Positions 15,320 through 23,205 of a stretch of 34,366 nt of DNA are shown piece by piece. Each line of letters begins with the position of its first letter. Position 1 is the stretch's first letter. The position numbers and the translations under genes were made by a program. Where the stretch lies: the NCBI GenBank assembly GCA_035652535.1, contig DASRDP010000139.1, forward strand, positions 1 through 34,366, in the 5' to 3' direction. Source of the DNA: Chloroflexota bacterium. Its GTDB lineage: Bacteria; Chloroflexota; UBA6077; SHYK01. The notes under the pieces were generated by a model. It was not told the DNA's origin. It did not search any database and worked only from the letters and a program-made list of their open reading frames with translations.

Positions 15320-16684
15320 GTGAGCGAAGAGCGTCGTCCGCCAGGCCGCGCTCGCGACCGCCGCAGAAGCGACGCGGTGCGCGCGGCGGCCGCGCGTCCC
15401 TCCGCTCGCTCGCTCTCGCGTGCGGCGCGCGAGCGGCGCAGTCAGCGCTTGATTCTTCTGACCGTTCTTGCTGTGGCGGCCGCGGCGCTCCTGATTGTCG
15501 GGTTTGGCACCTACCGCGAGCTGGTCGGTTTCCCCGGCGAGCCCGTCGCCGTCGTGACCGGCCAAAAGGTCACCTTGCGCACCTTTACCGACGACTTGTC
15601 CGACGAGATGCGGAACCTTCAGTCCCAGATCGCGGCGGGCAGTAAGGACGCGTCGAATCCCCAGGCTGCCAGTTCGAACGTCCAGAAGCTCATTGAATCG
15701 CAAGAGCGGCTGCCCGAAGAAGTTCTGGAGAAGGACATTGAGAATGCCGCGATCCGGCAGGAGGCCGCGGCGCGGGGCATCATCGTCGGCTCCGGTGAGA
15801 TAGACGCCAAGATCAATGAGTTCCTCTCGATTCAGCGTGATCTGTTGAACCAGCCGACGCCCACACCGACCCCGACCAGCACGCCGCGGCCGACGGCGAC
15901 GGAGACGCCGGACGGGTACGTGCCGCCGCCCTCCCCCACGCCCACGGAGACGCCGAACCCGGCCACTCCCTCGCCTACGTTAAACCCGCTGACGCCGACG
16001 GCAACGCGCACGCCGTTCCCCACCCGACCGACGGCCACGCCCGTCGTCACCCCGACGATCCCTCCGACGATGGAGCCGCAGGACTTCGTGAAGGCGTACG
16101 ACCAGCTCAAGTCGAGCTTGAAGAACGAGGCGCGCTACCGCGCTGGCGTCGAGCTGCAGCTCCTGCGCGACAAGCTCCAGAAATCGTTCCAGACCGGCCA
16201 GCCCACCTCTGGCCCCGCTGCGCACGTGCTTCGCCTGTCGACGTCAACGCGCGACGAGGCGTTGGTGGCGCGCATCCAGCTCCTGCAGTTCGACTACCCG
16301 TTCGAGGAGGTTGTGGCGCAAGCCGGCGATCGGCCAGCGGGGTCCCAGGGCGGAAAGAGCGGCGATCTGGGCTGGGTTGCCCTCGGTGCGCAGTCACGCG
16401 AATTCGACAACGTCGTCTTTTCGCCCAACACGCCCCTCAATGAGTGGACCGAGCCGTTCTCAGTGGGCAACCACTTCGAAATGGTGATGGTGCTCGACCG
16501 CCAGGACGACGCCACGTACGATAAGGATCAGATCCAGCAGATGGGTGACCGGGCGTTCAACGAGTGGCTCACGGCGAAGAAGGCCTCACCGGATATCGTG
16601 CGCGACCTCAGCGCGCAGGAACGTCAATGGGCGGTGGATCGGGCGTCAAAGGGCATCATCGAAACGACCCAGGGGCCCGCGTAG
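15320..16684 (+). CDS. Membrane-anchored parvulin-like (SurA/PrsA-type) protein with Pro/Thr linker
   Basis: The 454-residue protein has an Arg-rich cytoplasmic tail (1-42), one transmembrane helix (about 44-63) and a SurA-N-like helical region (about 75-175). A 75-residue linker follows, almost entirely Pro and Thr (about 179-252, TPTPTPT-type). After it come a helix (255-290) and a PpiC-type parvulin domain (about 300-395) with HVLRLSTSTRDEA, GGKSGDLGWV and EPFSVGNHFEMVMV. The topology puts the domain outside the cell, so it probably helps exported proteins fold. The linker interrupts the helical chaperone domain instead of separating it from the parvulin domain. GTG at 15320 follows AGGAGG. 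It lies 129 bases after rpsR. Confidence 0.82.
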   Translation: MSEERRPPGRARDRRRSDAVRAAAARPSARSLSRAARERRSQRLILLTVLAVAAAALLIVGFGTYRELVGFPGEPVAVVTGQKVTLRTFTDDLSDEMRNLQSQIAAGSKDASNPQAASSNVQKLIESQERLPEEVLEKDIENAAIRQEAAARGIIVGSGEIDAKINEFLSIQRDLLNQPTPTPTPTSTPRPTATETPDGYVPPPSPTPTETPNPATPSPTLNPLTPTATRTPFPTRPTATPVVTPTIPPTMEPQDFVKAYDQLKSSLKNEARYRAGVELQLLRDKLQKSFQTGQPTSGPAAHVLRLSTSTRDEALVARIQLLQFDYPFEEVVAQAGDRPAGSQGGKSGDLGWVALGAQSREFDNVVFSPNTPLNEWTEPFSVGNHFEMVMVLDRQDDATYDKDQIQQMGDRAFNEWLTAKKASPDIVRDLSAQERQWAVDRASKGIIETTQGPA

Positions 16685-16763
16685 GAGCCGCGCCGGCCAG
16701 GTGCGGGCAAACTCGACCCCGGTCAGCTCGCTCGGATTCCGTGACCGCCGATGGACAACCGCC

Positions 16764-17060
16764 GTGCCCAGACGCCGATTGAAGGGCCGCGACCTGAGCG
16801 GCGCCGGCTTGGGGCTCTCCGCTGTCCTGATCGCCGTCGGCCTCGCCCTCACGTTGATCGGGTTCCGCGCCGCGAGCGTCCTCGCCGCGTTGGGGTTCCT
16901 CCTCCTCGTTGTGCTCGCCTGGATCTGCGCTCGCCCGCACTCCGCAGGCGTCCAGCCAGAGATTTACGCGCCGTGGCCCTGGGGGCCGCATCGGGACCTG
17001 GTGGAGTTCAGCCACCAGCTGGAGCGCGATCGGATAGAGCCAAATGGCAACGACCGGTAG
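16764..17060 (+). CDS. Small two-helix membrane protein, function unknown
   Basis: Starting at GTG 16764 the frame encodes 98 residues: a basic N-terminus (RRRLKGRD), two predicted transmembrane helices (about 12-33 and 36-54) joined by GFRAA, and a polar tail with IYAPWPWGPHRDLVEF. I do not recognise a family. The frame is open further upstream to 16545, inside the parvulin gene, but that part is a basic shadow sequence. The ribosome site is poor, so the start is uncertain. It follows the parvulin gene by 79 bases and may be cotranscribed. Confidence 0.55.
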   Translation: MPRRRLKGRDLSGAGLGLSAVLIAVGLALTLIGFRAASVLAALGFLLLVVLAWICARPHSAGVQPEIYAPWPWGPHRDLVEFSHQLERDRIEPNGNDR

Positions 17061-17071
17061 CTCCAGCGCAG

Positions 17072-17106
17072 AAAAAAGGAGACGCCTCGGACGAGACCGA
17101 GGCGTC
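17072..17106 (-). terminator. Intrinsic terminator of the Tyr-rich protein gene
   Basis: A perfect 10-bp stem GACGCCTCGG / CCGAGGCGTC (17081-17090 and 17097-17106) with a six-base loop is followed, on the minus strand, by TCC and six T residues (17077-17072). It lies 24 bases after the stop of the minus-strand gene. From the other side it also lies 20 bases after the plus-strand membrane protein, but without a T run in that direction. Confidence 0.85.
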
Positions 17107-17129
17107 CCCGTCGGATGCGATGACGGGAA

Positions 17130-17597
17130 TCAGCAGGGGAAGCAGTAGGAGTTGTCCCCCGAGTAGTAGGGGTAGAAGCCGCCATACCACAGAGGATACG
17201 CATAGCCGGCGCCAAACGGCGTGTAGTAGCTGGAAAACGGCGAGCCCCAGTAGCCGTAGTTACCGTAGTACCCGCCCCAGTATGGATAGGCGTACGCATA
17301 CCATGGATAGCTGTAATACGAGTAGGGATAGTAGAAACCGTAGTACCAGGGGTTGCCGTAGTATGGTGAGTACGTGCTGGCGTAGTAGTTATAGAAGTAC
17401 GGGAAGCTATAGGAGTACGGGTACCCGGTGAGACTGCTGTAGCAGCCGTTGAGGGTGCTGTAGTAAAGTCCGCCTCCGCAGCCGTTGAAGTACTGTGCGC
17501 TGGCCGGTTGTACCTTGGCGCCGGCGATCGTGACGATGACGAACACGGAAAGCGCAACCGCGACCCGGGCCGCCGGCGAAAATATCCCGCCCCGCAT
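17130..17597 (-). CDS. Secreted tyrosine-rich protein, function unknown
   Basis: The 155-residue protein has a clear signal peptide: basic start, hydrophobic core VAVALSVFVIVTIAGA and cleavage site ASA|Q at 34/35. By my count 39 of the 121 mature residues are tyrosine, the rest mostly Gly, Pro, Ser, Phe, Trp and Asn, in loose repeats such as YPYSYSFPYFY. Four cysteines frame it, two near each end (40, 52, 152 and 155), suggesting disulfides. Lys and Arg are absent from the mature part and it has one acidic residue. A GGAGGGG ribosome site precedes the ATG, and a strong terminator follows. The composition suggests a structural, adhesive or crosslinkable surface protein; no family is recognised. 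Confidence 0.75.
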   Translation of the reverse strand: MRGGIFSPAARVAVALSVFVIVTIAGAKVQPASAQYFNGCGGGLYYSTLNGCYSSLTGYPYSYSFPYFYNYYASTYSPYYGNPWYYGFYYPYSYYSYPWYAYAYPYWGGYYGNYGYWGSPFSSYYTPFGAGYAYPLWYGGFYPYYSGDNSYCFPC

Positions 17598-17663
17598 GGA
17601 TCCCCTCCGCTTACATGATGTCTGGCCACTGGGGTTTTAGCAAGTCCGGTGGAATGCGTCCAT

Positions 17664-17677
17664 CGCGCGCGCGCGCG
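17664..17677. repeat. (CG)7 dinucleotide tract
   Basis: Fourteen bases of strictly alternating C and G lie between the divergent Tyr-rich and sunset-domain genes. Such tracts can adopt left-handed DNA under supercoiling; no function is shown. The rest of 17598-17884 has no gene I can support. On the minus strand TTGCTA and CATCAT with a 17-base spacer (about 17642-17613) form a weak promoter candidate for the Tyr-rich gene. Confidence 0.5.
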
Positions 17678-17884
17678 TCTGACGACTCGTGACGTGTTAG
17701 TGATCAGCGTCGCAGAGTGTTGACGCAGCATTGTCGCGAGATGCGAGGCGTCGCGCCCTGGACGGCTTTCGCCCGACCGCTGGCCGGTACGTCGCAGCTC
17801 CCGCCCGGGGTGTATAGGATCTGTCGGTCCCCGCACAAGGACCGCTTGCCGCGCTACACGGGCCCCTCGTACATTGTGCACTTA

Positions 17885-18160
17885 ATGGGACGGCTGCTGT
17901 GGGTGGCGCTACTGATCACGGCCATCATCGGTGTCGGCCTGTGCAGCCAGCTCGGCCTGGGGACCGTGCCCACCGCCGGGGGGCGCGCGGTTGCCCCCTC
18001 GAGCCAGCATGATTGCCCACCTACCCACCCGGTGAAGGGCACATTCAACCGACGCTATCACATGCCGAACGACCTCTTCTACGCCCAGACGGATCCGGTT
18101 GCATGCTTCATGACCGCCGCGGACGCCACCGCGGCCGGGTATCGGGCTGCCAGCCACTGA
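17885..18160 (+). CDS. Small membrane-anchored sunset-domain protein
   Basis: From ATG 17885 the product is 91 residues: a short transmembrane or signal segment (LLWVALLITAIIGVGLC) and a C-terminal domain with CPPTHPVKGTFN...YHMPNDLFYAQTDPVACF and the tail AADATAAGYRAA. This matches the small 'sunset' domain often found after nucleases and at surface-protein ends (pattern CPIKGN...YH.PGG.FY..T.PE.CF...AEA.AAGYR). Its function is unknown. The cysteine in IGVGLC could be a lipidation site or simply part of the helix. The frame opens upstream to 17717, and GTG at 17810 is another possible start; no ribosome site settles it. Confidence 0.65.
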   Translation: MGRLLWVALLITAIIGVGLCSQLGLGTVPTAGGRAVAPSSQHDCPPTHPVKGTFNRRYHMPNDLFYAQTDPVACFMTAADATAAGYRAASH

Positions 18161-18211
18161 CGGATCCATCGCTGACTGCGTGATAAGCTTGCGGTGAAGG
18201 AGTGCCGCGAG

Positions 18212-19381
18212 ATGGATGCAAAAGCAGGCGCGCGCACGGCGATCGAGCGCGTCGAAGATCGCCTGATCAATCTGAGCCACCGAATCCACGCCGAGCCAGA
18301 GCTGGGCTTCGAGGAGCTGCGGGCGAGCGCGTGGCTGACCGACGCCCTCACGGACTTCGGGTTTACGGTGGAGACGGGCGTGGGCGATCTGCCGACGGCG
18401 TTCATTGCGCGGCGCGGCGACGGGCCGCTTCACGTTGCGATCTGCGCCGAGTACGACGCGCTACCGGGCATTGGCCACGCGTGCGGGCACAACGTGATCG
18501 CGGCGAGCGCGCTCGGCGCGGCGGTCGGTGCAGCGGCCGTCGCGGATGACGTCGGGCTGACCGTCTCGGTCATCGGGACTCCTGCCGAGGAGGGCGGAGG
18601 GGGAAAGATCTTCCTCCTCGAACGGGGCGCGTTCGACGGTCAGCACCTCGCCATGATGGCTCATCCCGCGCCGTACGACATCATCGATCCGGTCATCATC
18701 GCCGCGGTGACCATGGACGTGCGCTACACCGGCAAGGAGTCTCATGCCGCGGCGGCCCCCGAGCTGGGCATCAACGCCGCGGACGCGCTGACCGTTGCGC
18801 AAACGGCGATCGGGCTGCTGCGTCAGCACATCCGCGCGAGTGACCGCGTGCACGGGATCATCACCCGCGGCGGCGACGCCCCGAACATCGTGCCCGCGCA
18901 CACCGAGGCGCGCTACATGGCGCGCGCCGAAACGCTGGAGTCGCTGGGCGACATCCAGACCCGTGTGCTCCGCTGCTTCGAGGCGGGCGCGCTGGCCACA
19001 GGGGCGACCCTCGAGGTGGCCAACGTGCACCCCCCATACGCCCACATGGTGCACGACCGCGCCCTCGCGGCGGCGTATCGCGCCAATGCAGAGGCCGTCG
19101 GGCGCAAGTTCTCCGACCTGGGCGCGGAACGCGCGCGGTTCGCGGCATCCACGGACATGGGCAATGTCTCCCTGGCCCTCCCCGCAATCCATCCCATGGT
19201 AGGAATCGGGTCGCTGCCCGCGGTGAATCACCAGCCGGAGTTCGCTGCCCACTGTGTGACATCGGAGGCGGATCGGGCATTGATGGACAGCGCCATCGCC
19301 CTGGCGTGGACGGCTATTGACGGCGCCACCGACGCCGCGCTGCGCGATCGGCTGATGAGGCCCACGGGCGGGCGCCGATAG
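18212..19381 (+). CDS. M20-family amidohydrolase (M20D type)
   Basis: A 389-residue metal-dependent hydrolase of the M20 group that includes aminobenzoyl-glutamate hydrolase AbgB and N-acyl amino acid hydrolases. It shows HRIHAEPELGFEE, AEYDALPGIGHACGHN with metal ligands Cys and His, GTPAEEGGGGK with the catalytic and metal-binding glutamates, the dimerisation domain (YTGKESHAAAAPELGINAADAL), and TDMGNVS and HQPEFA at the C-terminus. These proteins cleave amide bonds of N-acyl or peptide-like amino acids in the cytoplasm. ATG 18212 is chosen because AAGGAG lies about nine bases before it; GTG at 18194 would include that site. chrA follows after 13 bases. Confidence 0.9.
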   Translation: MDAKAGARTAIERVEDRLINLSHRIHAEPELGFEELRASAWLTDALTDFGFTVETGVGDLPTAFIARRGDGPLHVAICAEYDALPGIGHACGHNVIAASALGAAVGAAAVADDVGLTVSVIGTPAEEGGGGKIFLLERGAFDGQHLAMMAHPAPYDIIDPVIIAAVTMDVRYTGKESHAAAAPELGINAADALTVAQTAIGLLRQHIRASDRVHGIITRGGDAPNIVPAHTEARYMARAETLESLGDIQTRVLRCFEAGALATGATLEVANVHPPYAHMVHDRALAAAYRANAEAVGRKFSDLGAERARFAASTDMGNVSLALPAIHPMVGIGSLPAVNHQPEFAAHCVTSEADRALMDSAIALAWTAIDGATDAALRDRLMRPTGGRR

Positions 19382-19394
19382 CCGACGCGAGTCC

Positions 19395-20582
19395 ATGGAT
19401 CCGCGAATCGATTCCCCGTCACCCGTCGATGCGACCGTTGCGCCGCCTTCAATCCGAGAGGTAGTGGCCGTCTTCCTCAAGCTCGGGTGCATCGCGTTCG
19501 GGGGGCCCGCGGCCCACATCGCCATGATGCGCGATGAGATCGTGCGGCGGCGCCGGTGGGTGACCGATCAGGAATTTCTCGACCTGTTGGGAGCCGCCAA
19601 CCTCATCCCGGGCCCCAGCTCAACCGAGCTGGCCATCTTTCTCGGCTATCGGCGCATTGGAATCGTCGGGCTCCTCTTGGCCGGCGTCTGTTTCATCCTG
19701 CCGGCGATGCTGCTCGTTCTGTCAATCGCCTGGGTGTACGTCCGGGTGGGCGCGACACCGCAAGCGCAGTGGCTGCTCTATGGGATCAAACCCGTCATCG
19801 TCGCGATCATCGTGCAGGCGCTATGGGCCTTGGGCAAGACCGCGGTGAAGAGCCTGCCCCTCGCGGTGATCGGCGGCGCGGTTCTCGCGCTGTACATCGC
19901 CGGCGCGAACGCGATCGCGCTGCTTGTCGGAAGCGGCATCGGGTATCTGGCGCTCCAGCAGCGGTTCCGCTCATCGGCGTTCGTCGCGCTTCCAGTGCCC
20001 GTTTCGACGGCGCTGCTCCAGCAGCCCGTGCCATCCGGAGCGGGGCCCGTTGGCCTCGTTCTCCTCTTCTTTAGCTTCTTGAAGCTCGGCGCCGTTGTTT
20101 TCGGGAGCGGCTACGTCCTTCTCGCATTCCTGCGGTCCGAATTCGTCAGCGGTCTCCGGTGGCTCACGGACCAGCAGATTCTGGACGCGGTGGCGGTGGG
20201 CCAATTTACGCCCGGACCGGTCTTTACCACAGCGACGTTTCTCGGCTACCTTCTGGCGGGTCTACCCGGCGCGGTCCTTGCAACCATTGGAATCTTCTTG
20301 CCGGGATTTCTCCTGGTCGGCCTCATCTACCCGCTGGTTCCGCGGGTCCGCGGCTCCGGGTGGGCGCGCGCGTTTCTCGACGGCGTGAACGTCGCTGCCA
20401 TCGGGCTGATGATCGGCGTCACCTGGGACCTCGGTCGGGCGTCCCTGGTGGACCCAGTCACCGTCGGCCTCGCGCTCGCCGCGGCGGCCGTCCTGATCCG
20501 CTTCCGCGTCAATTCCGCGTGGCTCGTGGCCTCGGGCGGCGGCGTGGGGGTCGTGAGCCACCTCCTCTTCCTCGGTCACTGA
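19395..20582 (+). CDS. chrA: Chromate transporter ChrA (long-chain CHR)
   Basis: A 395-residue integral membrane protein with two homologous CHR halves. The first half has FLKLGCIAFGGPAAHIAMM, WVTDQEFLDLLGAANLIPGPSS and TELAIFLGYRR. The second has LKLGAVVFGSGYVLLAFLRSEFV, WLTDQQILDAVAVGQFTPGPV and FTTATFLGY. Both PGP motifs are intact. The family exports chromate, though many environmental members are annotated only by homology. About ten hydrophobic helices are visible. It lies 13 bases after the M20 gene; the functional link is unclear and no chromate reductase or ChrB regulator is present. Confidence 0.92.
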   Translation: MDPRIDSPSPVDATVAPPSIREVVAVFLKLGCIAFGGPAAHIAMMRDEIVRRRRWVTDQEFLDLLGAANLIPGPSSTELAIFLGYRRIGIVGLLLAGVCFILPAMLLVLSIAWVYVRVGATPQAQWLLYGIKPVIVAIIVQALWALGKTAVKSLPLAVIGGAVLALYIAGANAIALLVGSGIGYLALQQRFRSSAFVALPVPVSTALLQQPVPSGAGPVGLVLLFFSFLKLGAVVFGSGYVLLAFLRSEFVSGLRWLTDQQILDAVAVGQFTPGPVFTTATFLGYLLAGLPGAVLATIGIFLPGFLLVGLIYPLVPRVRGSGWARAFLDGVNVAAIGLMIGVTWDLGRASLVDPVTVGLALAAAAVLIRFRVNSAWLVASGGGVGVVSHLLFLGH

Positions 20583-20633
20583 CCCGCATCACGTGTCGTG
20601 GGGCGTGCGGCTGGTCTCGATCTTGATCGCGGA

Positions 20634-20639
20634 TATACT
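20634..20639 (+). promoter_or_regulatory. Candidate -10 for the luciferase-like gene
   Basis: TATACT lies 45 bases before the GTG start of the flavin monooxygenase gene in a 101-base gap. No convincing -35 is seen, so this is only a candidate. Confidence 0.3.
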
Positions 20640-20683
20640 CGCGCCAAAGCTGCGGCGATACTCCCTGGGATCGGGCGAGGGCC

Positions 20684-21715
20684 GTGAAGTTCGACTACTA
20701 CGTGCTGAACACCTACGTGCCGTCGGTGGACGGCGATGGCCCGGACATCTATGCGAAGTGGCTCGAGCAGGTGGTCATGGCGGAGGATCTGGGTTTCGAA
20801 TGCGCGTGGTTCACCGAGCACCACTTCGGTCGTTTTGGCGGAATGCTGCCAAGCCCCGGGCTCTTGATTTCGTCGCTTGCCCAGCGAACGGTTCGCATGA
20901 GACTGGGGACCGCGGTCGTTCTCCTGCCTGTTCATCACCCCGTGCACGTCGCGGAGGAGCTAGCGGAGCTGGACATCTTGACCGCGGGACGGCTGAACGT
21001 TGGTGTGGGGCGGGGGATGGCGTCGCAGCCGTACCGCGTCTTCGGCACCGATCCCGCCCTTGCGCAGGAGAAGCTCGAGGAGCAGGTGGAAATTCTCCTC
21101 GGCGCCTGGACCACCACGCCGTTTCGTTGGCTTGGCAAGTACTACCAGGTCCCGGATCCCATCACCGTGCGTCCGACCCCGCTTCAAAAACCGCATCCAC
21201 CATTGTGGATGCCGGCCAGCTCGGATGTGGAGCACGCCCGCTGGATTGGGCGCCACGGCGCAAACCTGATGACGCTCCCCTGGCTCCAGGGCTTCGACGT
21301 GACCCGCCGCGTGATCGACGCGTACCGCGCCGGACTGAGCGAAGGAGGCGTCGGAACGCGGGAACGCCAGGTGCTGAGCTACCTGCCGATCTATGTCGGC
21401 GCGACCGAACGAGCAGCCGCCGAGGAATCGGAACGCTTCTGGCGCGGATTCAGCGAGGTTGCCGACGAAGAGCGCGGCAGACCGGCGCCAAATCCAATGT
21501 CGTTCGCACATCTCGTCGCCGAGAGCCGCCTGATCTTCGGCGACTCTGTCCACTGCCGCGATCACATCGCGCGAATCGCGGCGGAGCTGTCGGTTGATCG
21601 TCTGGCCCTCATGTTCCATTTCGGAGGGATGCCGCAGCCGCTGGCTCTCGCATCGATGCGGCGTTTCGCGTCCGAGGTCGCACCGGCCTTTTCCGGCAGC
21701 TCATCGGAGAGCTAA
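20684..21715 (+). CDS. Luciferase-like flavin-dependent monooxygenase
   Basis: A 343-residue TIM-barrel protein of the bacterial luciferase-like monooxygenase family, which uses FMNH2 or F420 with a small-molecule substrate. Landmarks are AEDLGFECAWFTEHHF near residue 33, RLGTAVVLLPVHHPVHVAEELAELD near 73, GRLNVGVGRG near 102 and PPLWMPASS near 168. The substrate is not predictable. The start is GTG at 20684, following GAGG. No flavin reductase gene is adjacent. The diguanylate cyclase gene begins five bases after its stop, so the two are likely cotranscribed. Confidence 0.88.
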   Translation: MKFDYYVLNTYVPSVDGDGPDIYAKWLEQVVMAEDLGFECAWFTEHHFGRFGGMLPSPGLLISSLAQRTVRMRLGTAVVLLPVHHPVHVAEELAELDILTAGRLNVGVGRGMASQPYRVFGTDPALAQEKLEEQVEILLGAWTTTPFRWLGKYYQVPDPITVRPTPLQKPHPPLWMPASSDVEHARWIGRHGANLMTLPWLQGFDVTRRVIDAYRAGLSEGGVGTRERQVLSYLPIYVGATERAAAEESERFWRGFSEVADEERGRPAPNPMSFAHLVAESRLIFGDSVHCRDHIARIAAELSVDRLALMFHFGGMPQPLALASMRRFASEVAPAFSGSSSES

Positions 21716-21720
21716 TCGGC

Positions 21721-23079
21721 ATGTCGGATGAGCTTTGGCGCCAGATCCTGCTGCTCTGCGGCGAGGGGGTGGTCATCGTGGCCGCCCTGCTCCTCATGTT
21801 CCACCTCCGCGCCCTATTCGGACTGGTTCCCGTCTACATTGCCGTTGCGACCATTTATCAGCTCGCCAACTTGACCGCATCGTCGGTGTACATCCAGATC
21901 CGACCCGATTTGGTGCTCAGCCCGGGCTCAGTGGTCATCTTCCCCGCAGTCCTCGTGGTGGTGCTGCTCCTGTACATCCGGGAGGACGCGGAGGAGGCCA
22001 GGAAGCTGATCTACGGGCTTCTGGCTGGCGATCTGGTCGCCGCTCTCCTGGGCCTCCTCATCGCCCAACACTTTCACAGCTCGCTGTTCGTCAATCCTCA
22101 GGCTGTTCCCATGGGCGTGTTCCTTCAGCAGCCACGGATCCTCATCGTCGGCACACTCGCTCTGTTCGCCGATACGGTCCTCATCATCCTCGTGTACGAG
22201 TCCCTATCGCGGACGGTCTTTCGGTCGATGTTCGTTCAGATTTCGGCTTCCCTGGTCATCGTGCTGCTGTTCGATACGGTGCTCTTCGTCACCGGGACCT
22301 TCGTCGAGACTCCGAGCTACGTCCCGATCTTGGTGTCCGATGCGATCGGAAAGGCCGCGGCGGGAGTGTTCTACGCGGTCCCGGTGACCCTGTACGTCCG
22401 TCACTTCGAGCCGGCCGCGCGCAGCGCCGCCACGATCCGCCTCAGTCTCGTCGATCTGTTCGAGCGTCTTACCTATCGACAGCGGTACGAAGCGTTACGG
22501 GTCGAGCTGACGCGCGACTGGCTGACTGGCGTGTACAACCGCGCGTTCTTCGACGATACATCGGAGCTCCTCGCAGCGGGCTCGCGGCGGTCGGGCCGAC
22601 CGTTCGCGATCCTCATGATCGACGTGGACGACTTCAAGCAGATCAACGACACGTTTGGGCATCGAACAGGCGACCGGGTGCTCCAGAGCGTCGCGGCCAG
22701 CATTCGCGCCAATTGCCGCCCGTCCGATCTCGTTTGCCGCTATGGCGGGGAGGAATTCACCGTGCTCCTGCCGGACGCCAACCTGGCCGATGGGATTAGC
22801 ATCGCGGGGCGGCTGGGGCCGGCAGTCACATCGGCGTTGGCGAACGACGACGAGCGCTGGGTGGCTCGGCCGGTGACGGTCACCGTGGGCATCGCGTGTT
22901 TTCCCGCCGATGCCAGCACGGTGGAAGAAGTTCTGCAAATCGCCGACCGACGGATGTACGAGGGCAAACAGCTGGGGCGCAATCGCATCGTCCCCGAGCG
23001 TCCGGTGACCGCTCCGACGGCACAGCGCGAAATTGACCAGATCCACGGCGACGCCACGCAGCCGAAACCGCACCACTGA
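21721..23079 (+). CDS. Membrane diguanylate cyclase (GGDEF)
   Basis: The 452-residue protein makes cyclic di-GMP from GTP. Seven hydrophobic segments occupy residues 10-225 (about 10-27, 33-50, 70-86, 97-115, 139-160, 170-192 and 203-226) and form a membrane sensor of unknown ligand. It is not a recognised MASE or 7TMR domain; I note only a loose look of VUT/YhhQ-type transporters, which is unproven. The GGDEF domain (about 265-435) has DWLTGVYNR, DVDDFKQINDTFGH and an active GGEEF (342-346). It also has an inhibitory RxxD site (Arg333-Asp336) at the canonical five-residue spacing. It should therefore be an active, product-inhibited cyclase. Confidence 0.93.
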   Translation: MSDELWRQILLLCGEGVVIVAALLLMFHLRALFGLVPVYIAVATIYQLANLTASSVYIQIRPDLVLSPGSVVIFPAVLVVVLLLYIREDAEEARKLIYGLLAGDLVAALLGLLIAQHFHSSLFVNPQAVPMGVFLQQPRILIVGTLALFADTVLIILVYESLSRTVFRSMFVQISASLVIVLLFDTVLFVTGTFVETPSYVPILVSDAIGKAAAGVFYAVPVTLYVRHFEPAARSAATIRLSLVDLFERLTYRQRYEALRVELTRDWLTGVYNRAFFDDTSELLAAGSRRSGRPFAILMIDVDDFKQINDTFGHRTGDRVLQSVAASIRANCRPSDLVCRYGGEEFTVLLPDANLADGISIAGRLGPAVTSALANDDERWVARPVTVTVGIACFPADASTVEEVLQIADRRMYEGKQLGRNRIVPERPVTAPTAQREIDQIHGDATQPKPHH

Positions 23080-23205
23080 CGGGGAGCCTGTCCCGAGCTT
23101 CCGCGGACGGGGCTTACGGCCCCCCGGCTGGAGTCGGCTGCACGCCCCACCAGCCTGGATGCGACGCGATTGAAGCGGGTACAACCAAGGGCGACCGGAG
23201 GGGCG

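Noticed and set aside
15850-16075. Tandem DNA repeat
   Set aside because: The repetitive look comes from Pro/Thr codons of the linker in the parvulin-like protein; units are not exact.
23108-23123. Terminator after the diguanylate cyclase gene
   Set aside because: GGGGC/GCCCC is only a five-base stem with no T run, too weak to call.
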